Shown here: piece by piece, positions 1-6,420 of the stretch
Layout of the letters: each line of letters begins with the position of its first letter
How positions within the stretch are numbered: the first letter of the stretch is position 1
Source: Faucicola sp937889485
GTDB taxonomy: Bacteria; Pseudomonadota; Gammaproteobacteria; Pseudomonadales; Moraxellaceae
Reading direction: 5' to 3'
Assembly (NCBI GenBank): GCA_051653685.1
Contig: JBOFWQ010000200.1
Location: 1 to 10,577, forward strand
DNA length: 10,577 nucleotides
Program-made: the position numbers and the translations under genes
The notes under the pieces: model-generated
Seen by the model: the letters and a program-made list of their open reading frames with translations, nothing else
The model's database searches: none
What the model was told of the DNA's origin: nothing

Positions 1-199
1 TTTTACGCCATACTTTTTTGGATAAGTTTGGGATATGGTCATGGAAAATATTTTTGTAATTTGATGATGGGTGTTGCAAGCTGTCTAAATCAATGCTAGC
101 CAAAAACGGGGTTTGTACAGAATTTTTTTGGGTAAAAGTAGCGAGCTGCTGACCTAGCGTTTCAAGTAGGCGACGGCTAAGGGTGGTTGGCGTGTGCAT
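1..199 (-). CDS. Unidentified protein, N-terminal part only (cut by window edge)
   Basis: Reading the minus strand from the ATG at 199-197 gives 66 codons with no stop, running off the left edge of the window. The peptide begins MHTPTTLSRRLLETLGQQ and later contains SVQTPFLASIDLDSL and HIPNLSKKVW. There is no signal peptide or membrane segment in the visible part. The start is supported by an AGGAA Shine-Dalgarno motif at about 205-209, roughly six bases before the ATG. The gene diverges from fabB across a 329-base spacer. I do not recognise the family and assign no function. That it is a real gene is inferred from the open frame, the ribosome-binding site and the absence of any competing frame. 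The C-terminal part lies outside the window. Confidence 0.55.
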   Translation of the reverse strand, partial: MHTPTTLSRRLLETLGQQLATFTQKNSVQTPFLASIDLDSLQHPSSNYKNIFHDHIPNLSKKVWRK

Positions 200-390
200 G
201 CTGAATTCCTATGGTTATTGTTATGAATGGTTTGCTGATGGTTAAGCTTCAATAAATAGCCTAAAGAAAACAGGGTAAAGTTTCAATTACAATGCGTAAC
301 GCCAAGGTTATTGAGCGTACATGACATTAGGTGTGGGGCAGGTGATGACGCGTTTTTGGTAGGGGGTTGTCAAGCTACGGGGCAACTATT

Positions 391-419
391 TTGACAAAAG
401 TTTGGTCATGAGGTAGAAA
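391..419 (+). promoter_or_regulatory. Candidate sigma-70 promoter of fabB (distal)
   Basis: A perfect -35 TTGACA at 391-396 is followed after exactly 17 bases by TAGAAA at 414-419, which matches the -10 consensus at four of six positions. It would give a fabB leader of about 100 bases. This is a sequence match only. Confidence 0.45.
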
Positions 420-447
420 TATTTTGTAACATATTTGGGAAAATGGC

Positions 448-476
448 TAGGCATAGCAAGGCGAGATAGGTACAAT
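448..476 (+). promoter_or_regulatory. Candidate sigma-70 promoter of fabB (proximal)
   Basis: TACAAT at 471-476 matches the -10 consensus at five of six positions. TAGGCA at 448-453, 17 bases upstream, matches the -35 at four of six. It would give a leader of about 45 bases, shorter than from the distal candidate. Both could be used. Confidence 0.35.
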
Positions 477-528
477 ATCAAGCGCACTTTTAATCAATTA
501 GGTAAGCTGAACCAAAAGGAATGGGTAT

Positions 529-1755
529 ATGCAACGTGTTGTAATCACTGGCGCAGGTTTAATCTCATGTATCGGTCATGATTTGACCACCGTTAGCGCG
601 TCATTAAAACAAGGCAAATCTGGGCTCGCATTCAACCCAATGTACCAAGAAAAAGGTTTTAAGGCGTGTGTGTCAGGTAGTATTGATGAAAATAGTTTAG
701 ATACCAGCCATATTGATAGAAAACTCAAGCGTTTTTTGTCAAAGGCGAGTTTGTATGCCTATCTAAGCGCCCTACAGGCGACCCAACAAGCAGGGCTATC
801 ACCCGATGAGATTGCACATAACCCTAATATTGGGATTGTTGCGGGTTCTGGCGGTGCTTCTAGTGCCGATGTGGTGGCAGCGGTAGATGCTATGCGTGAC
901 AAAGGTCTACGTGGTGTGGGTGCTATGGCAGTCCCTAAAACGATGGCAAGTACGGTATCCGCGAGTGTGGCAACAGGGCTAAAAATTGGTGGGATTAGTT
1001 ATTCTATCGCTTCGGCGTGTGCTACATCGACTCACTGTGTGGGTCACGCCATGGAATTAATTCAACTGGGCAAGCAGCAAATTGTAATTGCAGGGGGCGG
1101 TGAACAAGAAGACTGGACGCAATCTTGCATGTTTGATGGCATGGGCGCTATGAGCACCCAGTACAATGATACCCCAACGCTTGCCAGCCGTCCGTATGAT
1201 GCAGGACGAGATGGGTTTGTCATTGCAGGGGGCGGCGGCATGGTAGTGGTAGAAAGTCTTGAATCTGCCAAAGCGCGTGGTGCCACTATTTTGGCAGAGA
1301 TTGTGGGCTATGGAGCAAGCTCAGACGGTGCCGATATGGTGGCGCCAAGTGGCGTGGGCGCCGTCAATTGCATGAAGCAGGCATTGCAGCAGGCGGGTCT
1401 TAATCGTGTGGACTATATCAACACCCACGGCACCAGTACGCCAATTGGGGATATCACGGAGCTTGATGCTATTCGTCAAGTATTTGGGGAGGCATTGCCA
1501 CCGATTAGCTCAACCAAATCGATGACAGGACATAGCCTGGGCGCAGTAGGCGTACAAGAATTAATTTATTGTATTTTGATGCTCAATGAAGGTTTTATCG
1601 CGCCAAGTATCAATATCCAAACGGTGGATGAAAAAGCCCATGATTTTGATATTGTGCGCGAAACACGCCAAGCATCATTACAAACCATCATGACCAATAG
1701 TTTTGGTTTTGGCGGCACCAATGCTTGTCTGATTATCAAACAGTTTGCTGAGTGA
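529..1755 (+). CDS. fabB: Beta-ketoacyl-[acyl-carrier-protein] synthase I (KAS I)
   Basis: This cytosolic condensing enzyme joins malonyl-ACP to an acyl-ACP in fatty-acid elongation. In gammaproteobacteria FabB is the form needed to elongate the unsaturated intermediate made by FabA. The 408 residues match the usual length (E. coli 406) and align along the whole protein. The active-site cysteine is C164 in SASACATSTHC. The two catalytic histidines are H300 in NTHGTSTP and H335 in MTGHSLGA, with the conserved lysine K330 before it. The C-terminal NSFGFGGTNA glycine-rich motif is present. The segments AGSGGASS and RDGFVIAGGGGMVVVE are of FabB rather than FabF type. The ATG at 529 follows AAGGA at 516-520 by eight bases; the ATG at 521 is out of frame. 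pabB follows 180 bases downstream on the same strand. fabA is not in the window. The call is firm. Confidence 0.95.
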   Translation: MQRVVITGAGLISCIGHDLTTVSASLKQGKSGLAFNPMYQEKGFKACVSGSIDENSLDTSHIDRKLKRFLSKASLYAYLSALQATQQAGLSPDEIAHNPNIGIVAGSGGASSADVVAAVDAMRDKGLRGVGAMAVPKTMASTVSASVATGLKIGGISYSIASACATSTHCVGHAMELIQLGKQQIVIAGGGEQEDWTQSCMFDGMGAMSTQYNDTPTLASRPYDAGRDGFVIAGGGGMVVVESLESAKARGATILAEIVGYGASSDGADMVAPSGVGAVNCMKQALQQAGLNRVDYINTHGTSTPIGDITELDAIRQVFGEALPPISSTKSMTGHSLGAVGVQELIYCILMLNEGFIAPSINIQTVDEKAHDFDIVRETRQASLQTIMTNSFGFGGTNACLIIKQFAE

Positions 1756-1795
1756 TAATGTAAAGCATTGAGGCTATGTAAAACACTGAGCGCCT
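1741..1795. repeat. Degenerate tandem repeats starting at the fabB stop codon
   Basis: The end of fabB and the bases after it contain three related segments, each ending in a TGAG (1749-1752, 1769-1772, 1787-1790; spacings 20 and 18). The clearest pair is 1760-1777 and 1778-1795, which begin GTAAAGCATTGAG and GTAAAACACTGAG and match at 11 of those 13 positions. The first, weaker copy includes the end of the coding region and the TGA stop. No hairpin with a T-tract follows, so this is not an intrinsic terminator. Confidence 0.45.
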
Positions 1796-1935
1796 GTACT
1801 ATTGCAGCCAGCAGTCGTGCAGGGCGTTGACCACAGCGAATTTGATGGACTGTTTTGATAGCCCATATGCCAAGTGACTTGCTATCTGTTATCGTAGCCT
1901 TTAAAATCGAGGTTTTGACAGTAGCCACCACATAA

Positions 1936-3369
1936 ATGCCTCACACTATTTTAGCCCTTGATTTTCTACATGAAACTTCACCCAGTCAATTACTGTGTTG
2001 GCTATCTAAACACTTAGATAGCTATCCTATTTGGCTCAATAATGACGGGCAAAATGTGATTGGTATTTTGCCAAAATGGGCGATATCTACCCATTTTGAT
2101 AGTTCGCAAAATCAATACATTACGACGAACACTCAAAGAAAAACGATTGATTTTTACCAAGTTGCTTATCAAAATGCGCTGATTGAAGAAGATTTTTTTC
2201 ACTTTCAACAACGTTTAACGAATTATTATAATCAGCAGTCTAGTGAAAATTTCAGCGAGGATCGGGCGTATCAAAATGGCTTAATGGGATTTATCAGCTA
2301 TGATTGTTCTGCGCATCAACTTGCCAAACCAACAAAGCCAAGTTATCTGTCGGACAACCAACCATTAGCCTATTTTGGGCATTATGATGTTTATTTGACG
2401 TTTACTCAAGCGCGGTGGCAGTTACATCTTACTAGCGAACAGGCAATCACCAAGGCGGATAAGATTTTATCTTTTTTAGCAGAATTGATAAAAGATGAGC
2501 CTGCTAATTTAGCTTTGGTGGCAAGTTTATCATTAACCCCGCTTTGGCAACCATCCGCTTATCAAGCCGCTTTTGACCAAGTACAAGCCTATCTAAAAGC
2601 AGGCGACTGCTATCAAATTAACTTAACCCAGTGCTGGCAGGGACAGTTAACCGATCGTCAACTGGTTGATTATTTGCCAAAACTTCATCAAGCTACCCAA
2701 GCCCCATTTGCAGGCTATGTAGGATTAAATGGCTATGAATTGCTCAGCTGTTCACCTGAGCTATTTTTTACTTTTGCGGTAAACCCCGTAGGTGAGCACA
2801 CACTTATCACTAAGCCAATCAAAGGCACGATTCCACGCGGCAAAACAGCCAGTGAAGATATTGCCAACAAAACCGCCTTAGCCCATAGTGAGAAAGATAC
2901 CGCCGAAAATGTGATGATTGTGGATTTGCTGCGTAATGACTTGGGAAAATATGCCAAAATAGGATCGGTCAACGTGCCCACGCTATTTGCCATTGAAAGT
3001 TTTAGCAATGTGCACCACATGGTGAGTACCATTACTGCTACCCTCAAAGCGGGCGTGAGTCCTTGGACGGTGTTATTTGATAGTTTGCCTGCAGGTTCTA
3101 TCACAGGCACCCCCAAAAAGCGTGCGGTTGAAATTATCCATGAGCTTGAAGCCAAGCCTAGAGGCGCGTATTGCGGTACCCTAGGCTATCTTAATTTTGA
3201 TGGTACGGGACAATGGAATGTACTGATTCGCACACTACAAGCGAGCCACCATCAAGTAAGTTTGTGGGCGGGTGGCGGTATCACCATTGCTTCTGAGTGT
3301 GAAGCAGAGTATCAAGAATGTTTTGATAAAGTGGGCAATCTGCTTGGGCTGCTACAACATAACGACTAA
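1936..3369 (+). CDS. pabB: Aminodeoxychorismate synthase component I
   Basis: PabB converts chorismate, with ammonia supplied by the glutaminase PabA, to 4-amino-4-deoxychorismate, the precursor of p-aminobenzoate and folate. The 477-residue protein has a divergent N-terminal domain (about 1-195) and a chorismate-binding domain (about 205-475). K296 in PIKGT is the lysine nucleophile that marks PabB; anthranilate synthase TrpE has alanine there. Other family motifs are HSEKDTAENVMIVDLLRND (317-335), GSITGTPKKRAVEII (387-401), RGAYCGTLGY and the acidic segment around E454-E458. An in-frame TAA lies directly before the ATG at 1936, so translation cannot start further upstream. No strong Shine-Dalgarno motif is seen, suggesting weak initiation. 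No promoter or terminator in the 180-base gap is convincing, so read-through from fabB is possible. No pabA/trpG or pabC lies next to it. PabB rather than TrpE is strongly supported. Confidence 0.93.
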   Translation: MPHTILALDFLHETSPSQLLCWLSKHLDSYPIWLNNDGQNVIGILPKWAISTHFDSSQNQYITTNTQRKTIDFYQVAYQNALIEEDFFHFQQRLTNYYNQQSSENFSEDRAYQNGLMGFISYDCSAHQLAKPTKPSYLSDNQPLAYFGHYDVYLTFTQARWQLHLTSEQAITKADKILSFLAELIKDEPANLALVASLSLTPLWQPSAYQAAFDQVQAYLKAGDCYQINLTQCWQGQLTDRQLVDYLPKLHQATQAPFAGYVGLNGYELLSCSPELFFTFAVNPVGEHTLITKPIKGTIPRGKTASEDIANKTALAHSEKDTAENVMIVDLLRNDLGKYAKIGSVNVPTLFAIESFSNVHHMVSTITATLKAGVSPWTVLFDSLPAGSITGTPKKRAVEIIHELEAKPRGAYCGTLGYLNFDGTGQWNVLIRTLQASHHQVSLWAGGGITIASECEAEYQECFDKVGNLLGLLQHND

Positions 3370-3436
3370 AAAAGATATCGACTACAAAACTAGCGACCAC
3401 AAAAATAACCCCTAAAAAACTAGCGATTAAGATACG
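3363..3436. repeat. Five-copy 15-16 bp tandem array across the pabB/hisC junction
   Basis: Five head-to-tail degenerate units can be laid out at 3363-3378, 3379-3393, 3394-3408, 3409-3423 and 3424-3436 (partial). Units begin CGACTAAAA, CGACTACAA, CGACCACAA, CCCCTAAAA and CGATTAAGA. Units two and three match at 12 of 15 positions, as do units two and four. AAAACTAGCGA occurs identically at 3386-3396 and 3416-3426. The pabB stop (GAC TAA, 3364-3369) is inside the first unit and the hisC stop (3427-3429, read leftward) inside the last. The whole 57-base convergent spacer is therefore repeat. No strong hairpin terminator is visible. Confidence 0.7.
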
Positions 3437-4560
3437 CCATTTAGCTGTTGTAGGGTGTCGATTAAGCGCGTGTTTTGCGCCTCGGTGCCCACAGTAATGC
3501 GCAGATAATCACTAATTTTTGGCTTATTAAAATGGCGCACAATCACCCCTTGCTCGCGCAGCTTCTCAAATACTTGCTTGGTATCACCCATTGTGGCAGG
3601 CGGCTTGGCAAAGACAAAGTTGGCTTGGGAAGGCAGTACGCTAAAGCCTAATGTTTCAAGATTTTGGCTCAACGCTTGGCGCAGCGCAATGACCTTTTGG
3701 CAGCAAGTGGTAAAATAATCGGGGTCTTGCAGACTTGCCACTGCTCCCACCTGAGCAAGGCGGTCAAGGGGATAGCTATTAAAGCTATTTTTGTAGCGGT
3801 TTAATGCTTCAATTAATGAAGAATTGGCAAATGCCATGCCCACGCGTAATCCCGCAAGCGAGCGCGATTTTGAAAACGTTTGGGTTACCACCAAATTATC
3901 ATATTTATCAATTAAGCTTACCGCAGACGCGTTTGGCATATCGGCAAAATCAATATAGGCTTCATCGATGACAATGACCGCATTACGATGTTCTTGCAGT
4001 AGTTTTTCAATTTCTGCCAATGATAGTAAGATACCTGTCGGTGCATTGGGATTGGCAATGATGATGCCGCTACAAGGACGGCGATAATCATCCACATCAA
4101 TGCTAAAATCTGCTTTTAGTGGTATAGTCGTGAGTTCAACATGAAAAGTATCGGCATAGACAGGGTAAAAACTATAGCCAATGTCGGGCGTTAATACCGC
4201 CCTGTCCTTGACAAAAAAACAAGCAAAAACATGCGCTAACACTTCATCTGAGCCGTTACCCACAAAAACTTGATTGGGCTGCACTTGGTAGGCTTGTGCC
4301 ATCACCGCGCGTAGCTCATCGGATTCTGGGGCAGGGTAGCGTTTGAGGGCATCCGCTTGGTCAGCCAATGCTAGGGCAATGGCAGCAGCGACTTTAGGCG
4401 AGGGTGGAAACGGGTTTTCGTTGGTGTTAAGTTTACATAGGTTATCATGCTTGGGCTGCTCACCTGGGGTGTAGGGCGTCAAATTGCGAATGAGGCTGCT
4501 CCATAACCGAGTGTTGATTTCGGGTATTTTTTCTGTTTGTGACGTGAGCGTGTCCACCAT
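3427..4560 (-). CDS. hisC: Histidinol-phosphate aminotransferase
   Basis: HisC is a cytosolic PLP enzyme that transfers the amino group of glutamate to imidazole-acetol phosphate in histidine synthesis. It is a fold-type I, class II-like aminotransferase. With the start at 4560 it has 377 residues. The PLP-binding lysine is K231 in TFSKSRSLAGLRVG. Other conserved parts are LNTNENP (44-50), GNGSDE (101-106), NPNAPTG (180-186), DEAYIDF (from D199) and the C-terminal substrate-binding arginine R354 in LRITVGT. The longest frame begins at a TTG at 4575, but AAGGA lies between that codon and the ATG at 4560, six bases before the ATG, so the ATG start is preferred. hisC diverges from a transporter gene and converges on pabB; no other his gene is in the window. 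The family is certain. Activity on an aromatic keto acid instead, or a second hisC copy elsewhere, cannot be excluded. Confidence 0.9.
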   Translation of the reverse strand: MVDTLTSQTEKIPEINTRLWSSLIRNLTPYTPGEQPKHDNLCKLNTNENPFPPSPKVAAAIALALADQADALKRYPAPESDELRAVMAQAYQVQPNQVFVGNGSDEVLAHVFACFFVKDRAVLTPDIGYSFYPVYADTFHVELTTIPLKADFSIDVDDYRRPCSGIIIANPNAPTGILLSLAEIEKLLQEHRNAVIVIDEAYIDFADMPNASAVSLIDKYDNLVVTQTFSKSRSLAGLRVGMAFANSSLIEALNRYKNSFNSYPLDRLAQVGAVASLQDPDYFTTCCQKVIALRQALSQNLETLGFSVLPSQANFVFAKPPATMGDTKQVFEKLREQGVIVRHFNKPKISDYLRITVGTEAQNTRLIDTLQQLNGVS

Positions 4561-4566
4561 GATACA

Positions 4567-4573
4567 TCCTTTC
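4567..4573 (-). promoter_or_regulatory. Ribosome-binding site deciding the hisC start
   Basis: On the minus strand GAAAGGA occupies 4573-4567, six bases before the ATG at 4560-4558. It overlaps the alternative TTG codon at 4575-4573, which therefore cannot be the start served by this site. Confidence 0.75.
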
Positions 4574-4622
4574 AAAGTTAATCAGTGTTGCCAATGGCGT
4601 GAGGCAGGGGTGTGGTTATGCG

Positions 4623-4642
4623 TGTGCCTAAAAATAGGCACA
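4623..4642. promoter_or_regulatory. Perfect 8-bp-arm palindrome in the hisC/MFS spacer
   Basis: TGTGCCTA (4623-4630) and TAGGCACA (4635-4642) form a perfect inverted repeat around AAAA. Neither side has a T-tract, so it is unlikely to be a terminator. It lies between two divergent genes, as an operator would. In a hisC transcript it could also form a short leader hairpin. The regulator is unknown. Confidence 0.4.
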
Positions 4643-4660
4643 GTAGCATCATAGTAGCAT
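4642..4660. repeat. Direct repeat of AGTAGCAT, 11 bp apart
   Basis: AGTAGCAT occurs at 4642-4649 and again at 4653-4660, so the copies are offset by 11 bases, about one helical turn. They abut the palindrome at 4623-4642. The spacing would suit side-by-side binding of a regulator on one DNA face. On the minus strand TACTAT within this region could be a hisC -10, with TTGATA 19 bases upstream as a weak -35. Confidence 0.35.
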
Positions 4661-4788
4661 AATTTAGCCAAAAGATATCAATCTGTCATCAAGCGCCTGC
4701 ATAAATTTTTAGCGCGATGAGCGCCCCCACTCATTCATCAGCCAACAGCTAATACGTTGGACACAAGAAATAAAAAATTGGAAAATAT

Positions 4789-6045
4789 ATGTCAAAAAAT
4801 TCCCCTTACCCAAACCGTCAAACGCTAGCCATTGCGGCGCCATCCAAATGGTTGGTGATATGGGTAGTGATTGCTATTTTGTTATTAGCGGTCAATATGC
4901 GCGCGCCAATCATTGGTTTTGGGGCGGTTGCCAAATATATTCAGCATGATTTGGGTCTTAGTACCAAAACCATTGGGCTGATTGGTACTATCCCTGTAAC
5001 AGCTTTTGCGGCAAGTTCGTTTATTGCACCGATGATTTCACGGCGTATTGGGCTAGAAAATACCTTGGTGTTATCGGCAAGTATGTTGGCGCTTGGTATT
5101 TTTGTGCGGGCTTGGCAGCCAGCGCTTGGGTTTTTGGTGGTGGGTACGGTGCTGCTGTCCTTGGCAATTTCGCTTGGCAACGTGCTTGCGCCCGCGGTCA
5201 TCAAAAAATATACCCCCCACAACATTGGGCTAGTGATGGGGACGTATTCGATGTTTTTGTCGGTGTTTGCGGGGGTGGCATCGGGGGTTGCGGTGCCCCT
5301 CGTGACGCACGCGGGATGGCAGTTTGCACTAAGCGTATGGGGCTGGGTGTCTATTGCAGCGTTGGCTGCTTGGCTGGGTGTGGTGCATTTGCGCCTGCGC
5401 CAAAAAATTAGCAGTGATGATCAAGACGTTTTGACGCAAGCGCTCGCCATGCCGCAGCCTGCTAGCCAAAAATCGGTGTGGCGCATACCGCTGGCATGGT
5501 GGATTAGTGTGTTTATGGGGCTACAGTCTCTGACTTATTATACGCTAGCGAGTTTTTTGCCTTCATTGCTGATTGATAAAGGCTTAAGCAAGGCACAAGC
5601 AGGCAGTGTGGGTATGGTATTTCAAGTGGTCGCCTTTCCTGCGATTTTATTGTTGACTAAATGGGTGTCTAATCATTGGAATTTGCGCACACTTGCTATG
5701 GCAGCGGCATTGGGTAATTTGATTGGGGTAGTGGGTTTTGGGTTTTTACCGCTTGAAGGTTGGGTCTGGGTGTGGAGTGTGGCAGCAGGGTTTGGCTGTG
5801 GGGTAATTTTTACGTTATGTATGATGATTTTTACCTTAAAATCCAAAGACAGCCAGCAAGCGGCGGAGTTATCGGGTATGGCGCAAACGGTGGGTTATAG
5901 TATCGCGGTGACAGGGCCGATTGTGTCAGGCTGGCTCAAAGACATTAGTCAATCGTGGACGCTCACTATGGTGTTTTTGACGGTGCTCATGATTGCCAAC
6001 TGCGGGTTTAGTTGGCTAGCGACCCAAGATAAGCCCATTGAGTAG
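4789..6045 (+). CDS. MFS transporter, CynX/NimT family
   Basis: This 418-residue inner-membrane protein has about twelve hydrophobic segments in two sets, separated by a polar cytoplasmic loop at about 201-231 (RLRQKISSDDQD...). The first helix carries NMRAPIIGFG (36-45), the counterpart of the N-x-R-P signature of the CynX/NimT group. The C-terminal half contains LSGMAQTVGYSIAVTGP (361-377), also typical of that group. Known relatives handle small anions or polar drugs (cyanate, 2-nitroimidazole), but the substrate cannot be read from sequence. The ATG at 4789 has a weak TGGAAA about five bases upstream. The gene diverges from hisC across 228 bases that carry a palindrome and direct repeats. 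No cyanase, nitroreductase or regulator is next to it. No intrinsic terminator follows. The family is confident and the substrate unknown. Confidence 0.85.
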   Translation: MSKNSPYPNRQTLAIAAPSKWLVIWVVIAILLLAVNMRAPIIGFGAVAKYIQHDLGLSTKTIGLIGTIPVTAFAASSFIAPMISRRIGLENTLVLSASMLALGIFVRAWQPALGFLVVGTVLLSLAISLGNVLAPAVIKKYTPHNIGLVMGTYSMFLSVFAGVASGVAVPLVTHAGWQFALSVWGWVSIAALAAWLGVVHLRLRQKISSDDQDVLTQALAMPQPASQKSVWRIPLAWWISVFMGLQSLTYYTLASFLPSLLIDKGLSKAQAGSVGMVFQVVAFPAILLLTKWVSNHWNLRTLAMAAALGNLIGVVGFGFLPLEGWVWVWSVAAGFGCGVIFTLCMMIFTLKSKDSQQAAELSGMAQTVGYSIAVTGPIVSGWLKDISQSWTLTMVFLTVLMIANCGFSWLATQDKPIE

Positions 6046-6127
6046 CAGCAAGGGGGAGATCGCTTGCAATGTGAAATCCCCACCCTGCGCTCTTGATGAT
6101 CAGATGGCAATTGTAAGAGTAGTGGCA

Positions 6128-6181
6128 CCCAACATCGGGTTTGTTTAAGTTGCGTGTGATCTGTGTTATAACCATGTTGGG
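6128..6181. repeat. Inverted repeat with 8-bp arms and 38-base loop
   Basis: CCCAACAT at 6128-6135 and ATGTTGGG at 6174-6181 are perfect complements. The left arm can alternatively close on GGGT at 6137-6140 as a small hairpin (ACCC at 6127-6130). No T-tract follows, so intrinsic termination is unlikely. The right arm lies at about the start point expected from the enclosed -10 element. Confidence 0.4.
6164..6172 (+). promoter_or_regulatory. Candidate extended -10 promoter element
   Basis: TGTTATAAC fits the extended -10 pattern TG-n-TATAAT with one mismatch. The -35 at 17-base spacing (TTTAAG, 6144-6149) is poor, as is common for extended -10 promoters. It points at the ferritin gene and would give a leader of about 240 bases. 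Confidence 0.35.
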
Positions 6182-6208
6182 CTTTGGACTAAGTTCAGTA
6201 ATCGCACC

Positions 6209-6236
6209 ATAACGCGCCGTTATTTTCGGTTATACT
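6209..6236 (+). promoter_or_regulatory. Operator-like palindrome next to a -10 box
   Basis: ATAACG (6209-6214), CGC and CGTTAT (6218-6223) form a perfect 15-base palindrome. Seven bases downstream is TATACT (6231-6236), five of six to the -10 consensus. The expected -35 position for that box (6208-6213) lies inside the palindrome and has no consensus of its own. This arrangement suits a regulated promoter. The regulator is unknown. Confidence 0.35.
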
Positions 6237-6274
6237 TTTGGCTGTGCTGTTAGGTAGCGTCTCAAACTGCCTAT

Positions 6275-6302
6275 TGGCAAAAGCGAACTGGCAAAAGTGA
6301 AC
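6275..6302. repeat. 14-bp tandem duplication upstream of the ferritin gene
   Basis: TGGCAAAAGCGAAC (6275-6288) is followed directly by TGGCAAAAGTGAAC (6289-6302), one mismatch in 14. It could be a recent slippage duplication or a doubled binding site. It lies about 115 bases before the ferritin start. Confidence 0.75.
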
Positions 6303-6402
6303 AATAAAAAAGTATCACGCTATATCAAGCTTGTCATAGCAATTTTATATATTCATATAGAACAGCCACCTATAGCGGATTTGATACAAAAAAAGTAAAC
6401 AA

Positions 6403-6408
6403 TGAGGA
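6403..6408 (+). promoter_or_regulatory. Ribosome-binding site deciding the ferritin start
   Basis: TGAGGA lies eight bases before the ATG at 6417. It overlaps the upstream in-frame ATG at 6402, which has no Shine-Dalgarno motif of its own, so 6417 is the likely start. Confidence 0.7.
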
Positions 6409-6420
6409 TAATAATTATGG
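6406..6420. promoter_or_regulatory. Fur-box-like palindrome over the ferritin start codon
   Basis: GGATAAT-A-ATTATGG matches the 7-1-7 Fur consensus TGATAAT-n-ATTATCA at 11 of 14 defined positions, with a perfect 11-base central palindrome. It overlaps the ribosome-binding site and the ATG at 6417. AT-rich start regions can give such matches by chance. Confidence 0.3.

Larger units (their letters stand above)
200..528. other. Divergent intergenic region upstream of fabB
   Basis: This stretch has no convincing gene on either strand. It must carry the promoters of the leftward unknown gene and of fabB. On the plus strand two sigma-70-like promoter candidates are visible (391-419 and 448-476). 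The leftward promoter is not clear; a TTGAAA at about 285-290 on the minus strand has no good -10 at proper spacing. No tRNA, structured RNA or terminator was seen. Confidence 0.6.
6046..6401. other. Gene-free 356-bp region upstream of the ferritin gene
   Basis: No convincing ORF is present on either strand; the longest ATG frame I followed (from 6174) is 12 codons without a ribosome-binding site. The stretch holds a large inverted repeat (6128-6181) enclosing an extended -10 element, a palindrome just upstream of a TATACT box (6209-6236), a 14-bp tandem duplication (6275-6302), and an AT-rich segment with TTGTCA at 6331-6336 and TATAGA at 6356-6361. The spacing of that last pair, 19 bases, is poor. 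No transporter terminator with a T-tract was found. Confidence 0.6.

Noticed and set aside
314..321. AGCGTACA, resembling half of a FabR operator upstream of fabB
   Set aside because: The matching inverted half is absent, and the site is 70 bases upstream of the first candidate promoter. A half-site of eight bases is weak evidence.
1566..1931. 121-codon open frame on the minus strand over the fabB end and spacer
   Set aside because: It runs mostly antisense to the conserved fabB 3' end, lacks a ribosome-binding site and has an unnatural composition. It is a shadow of fabB plus a chance extension.
2733..3155. 140-codon minus-strand frame inside pabB
   Set aside because: It is fully antisense to the most conserved part of pabB and resembles no protein. 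It is a shadow.
5112..5411. 99-codon plus-strand frame inside the MFS gene
   Set aside because: It is an out-of-frame reading of glycine- and alanine-rich membrane segments with no start signal.
6128..6181. Inverted repeat after the MFS gene as its terminator
   Set aside because: The loop is 38 bases and no T-tract follows the right arm, so it does not fit an intrinsic terminator.
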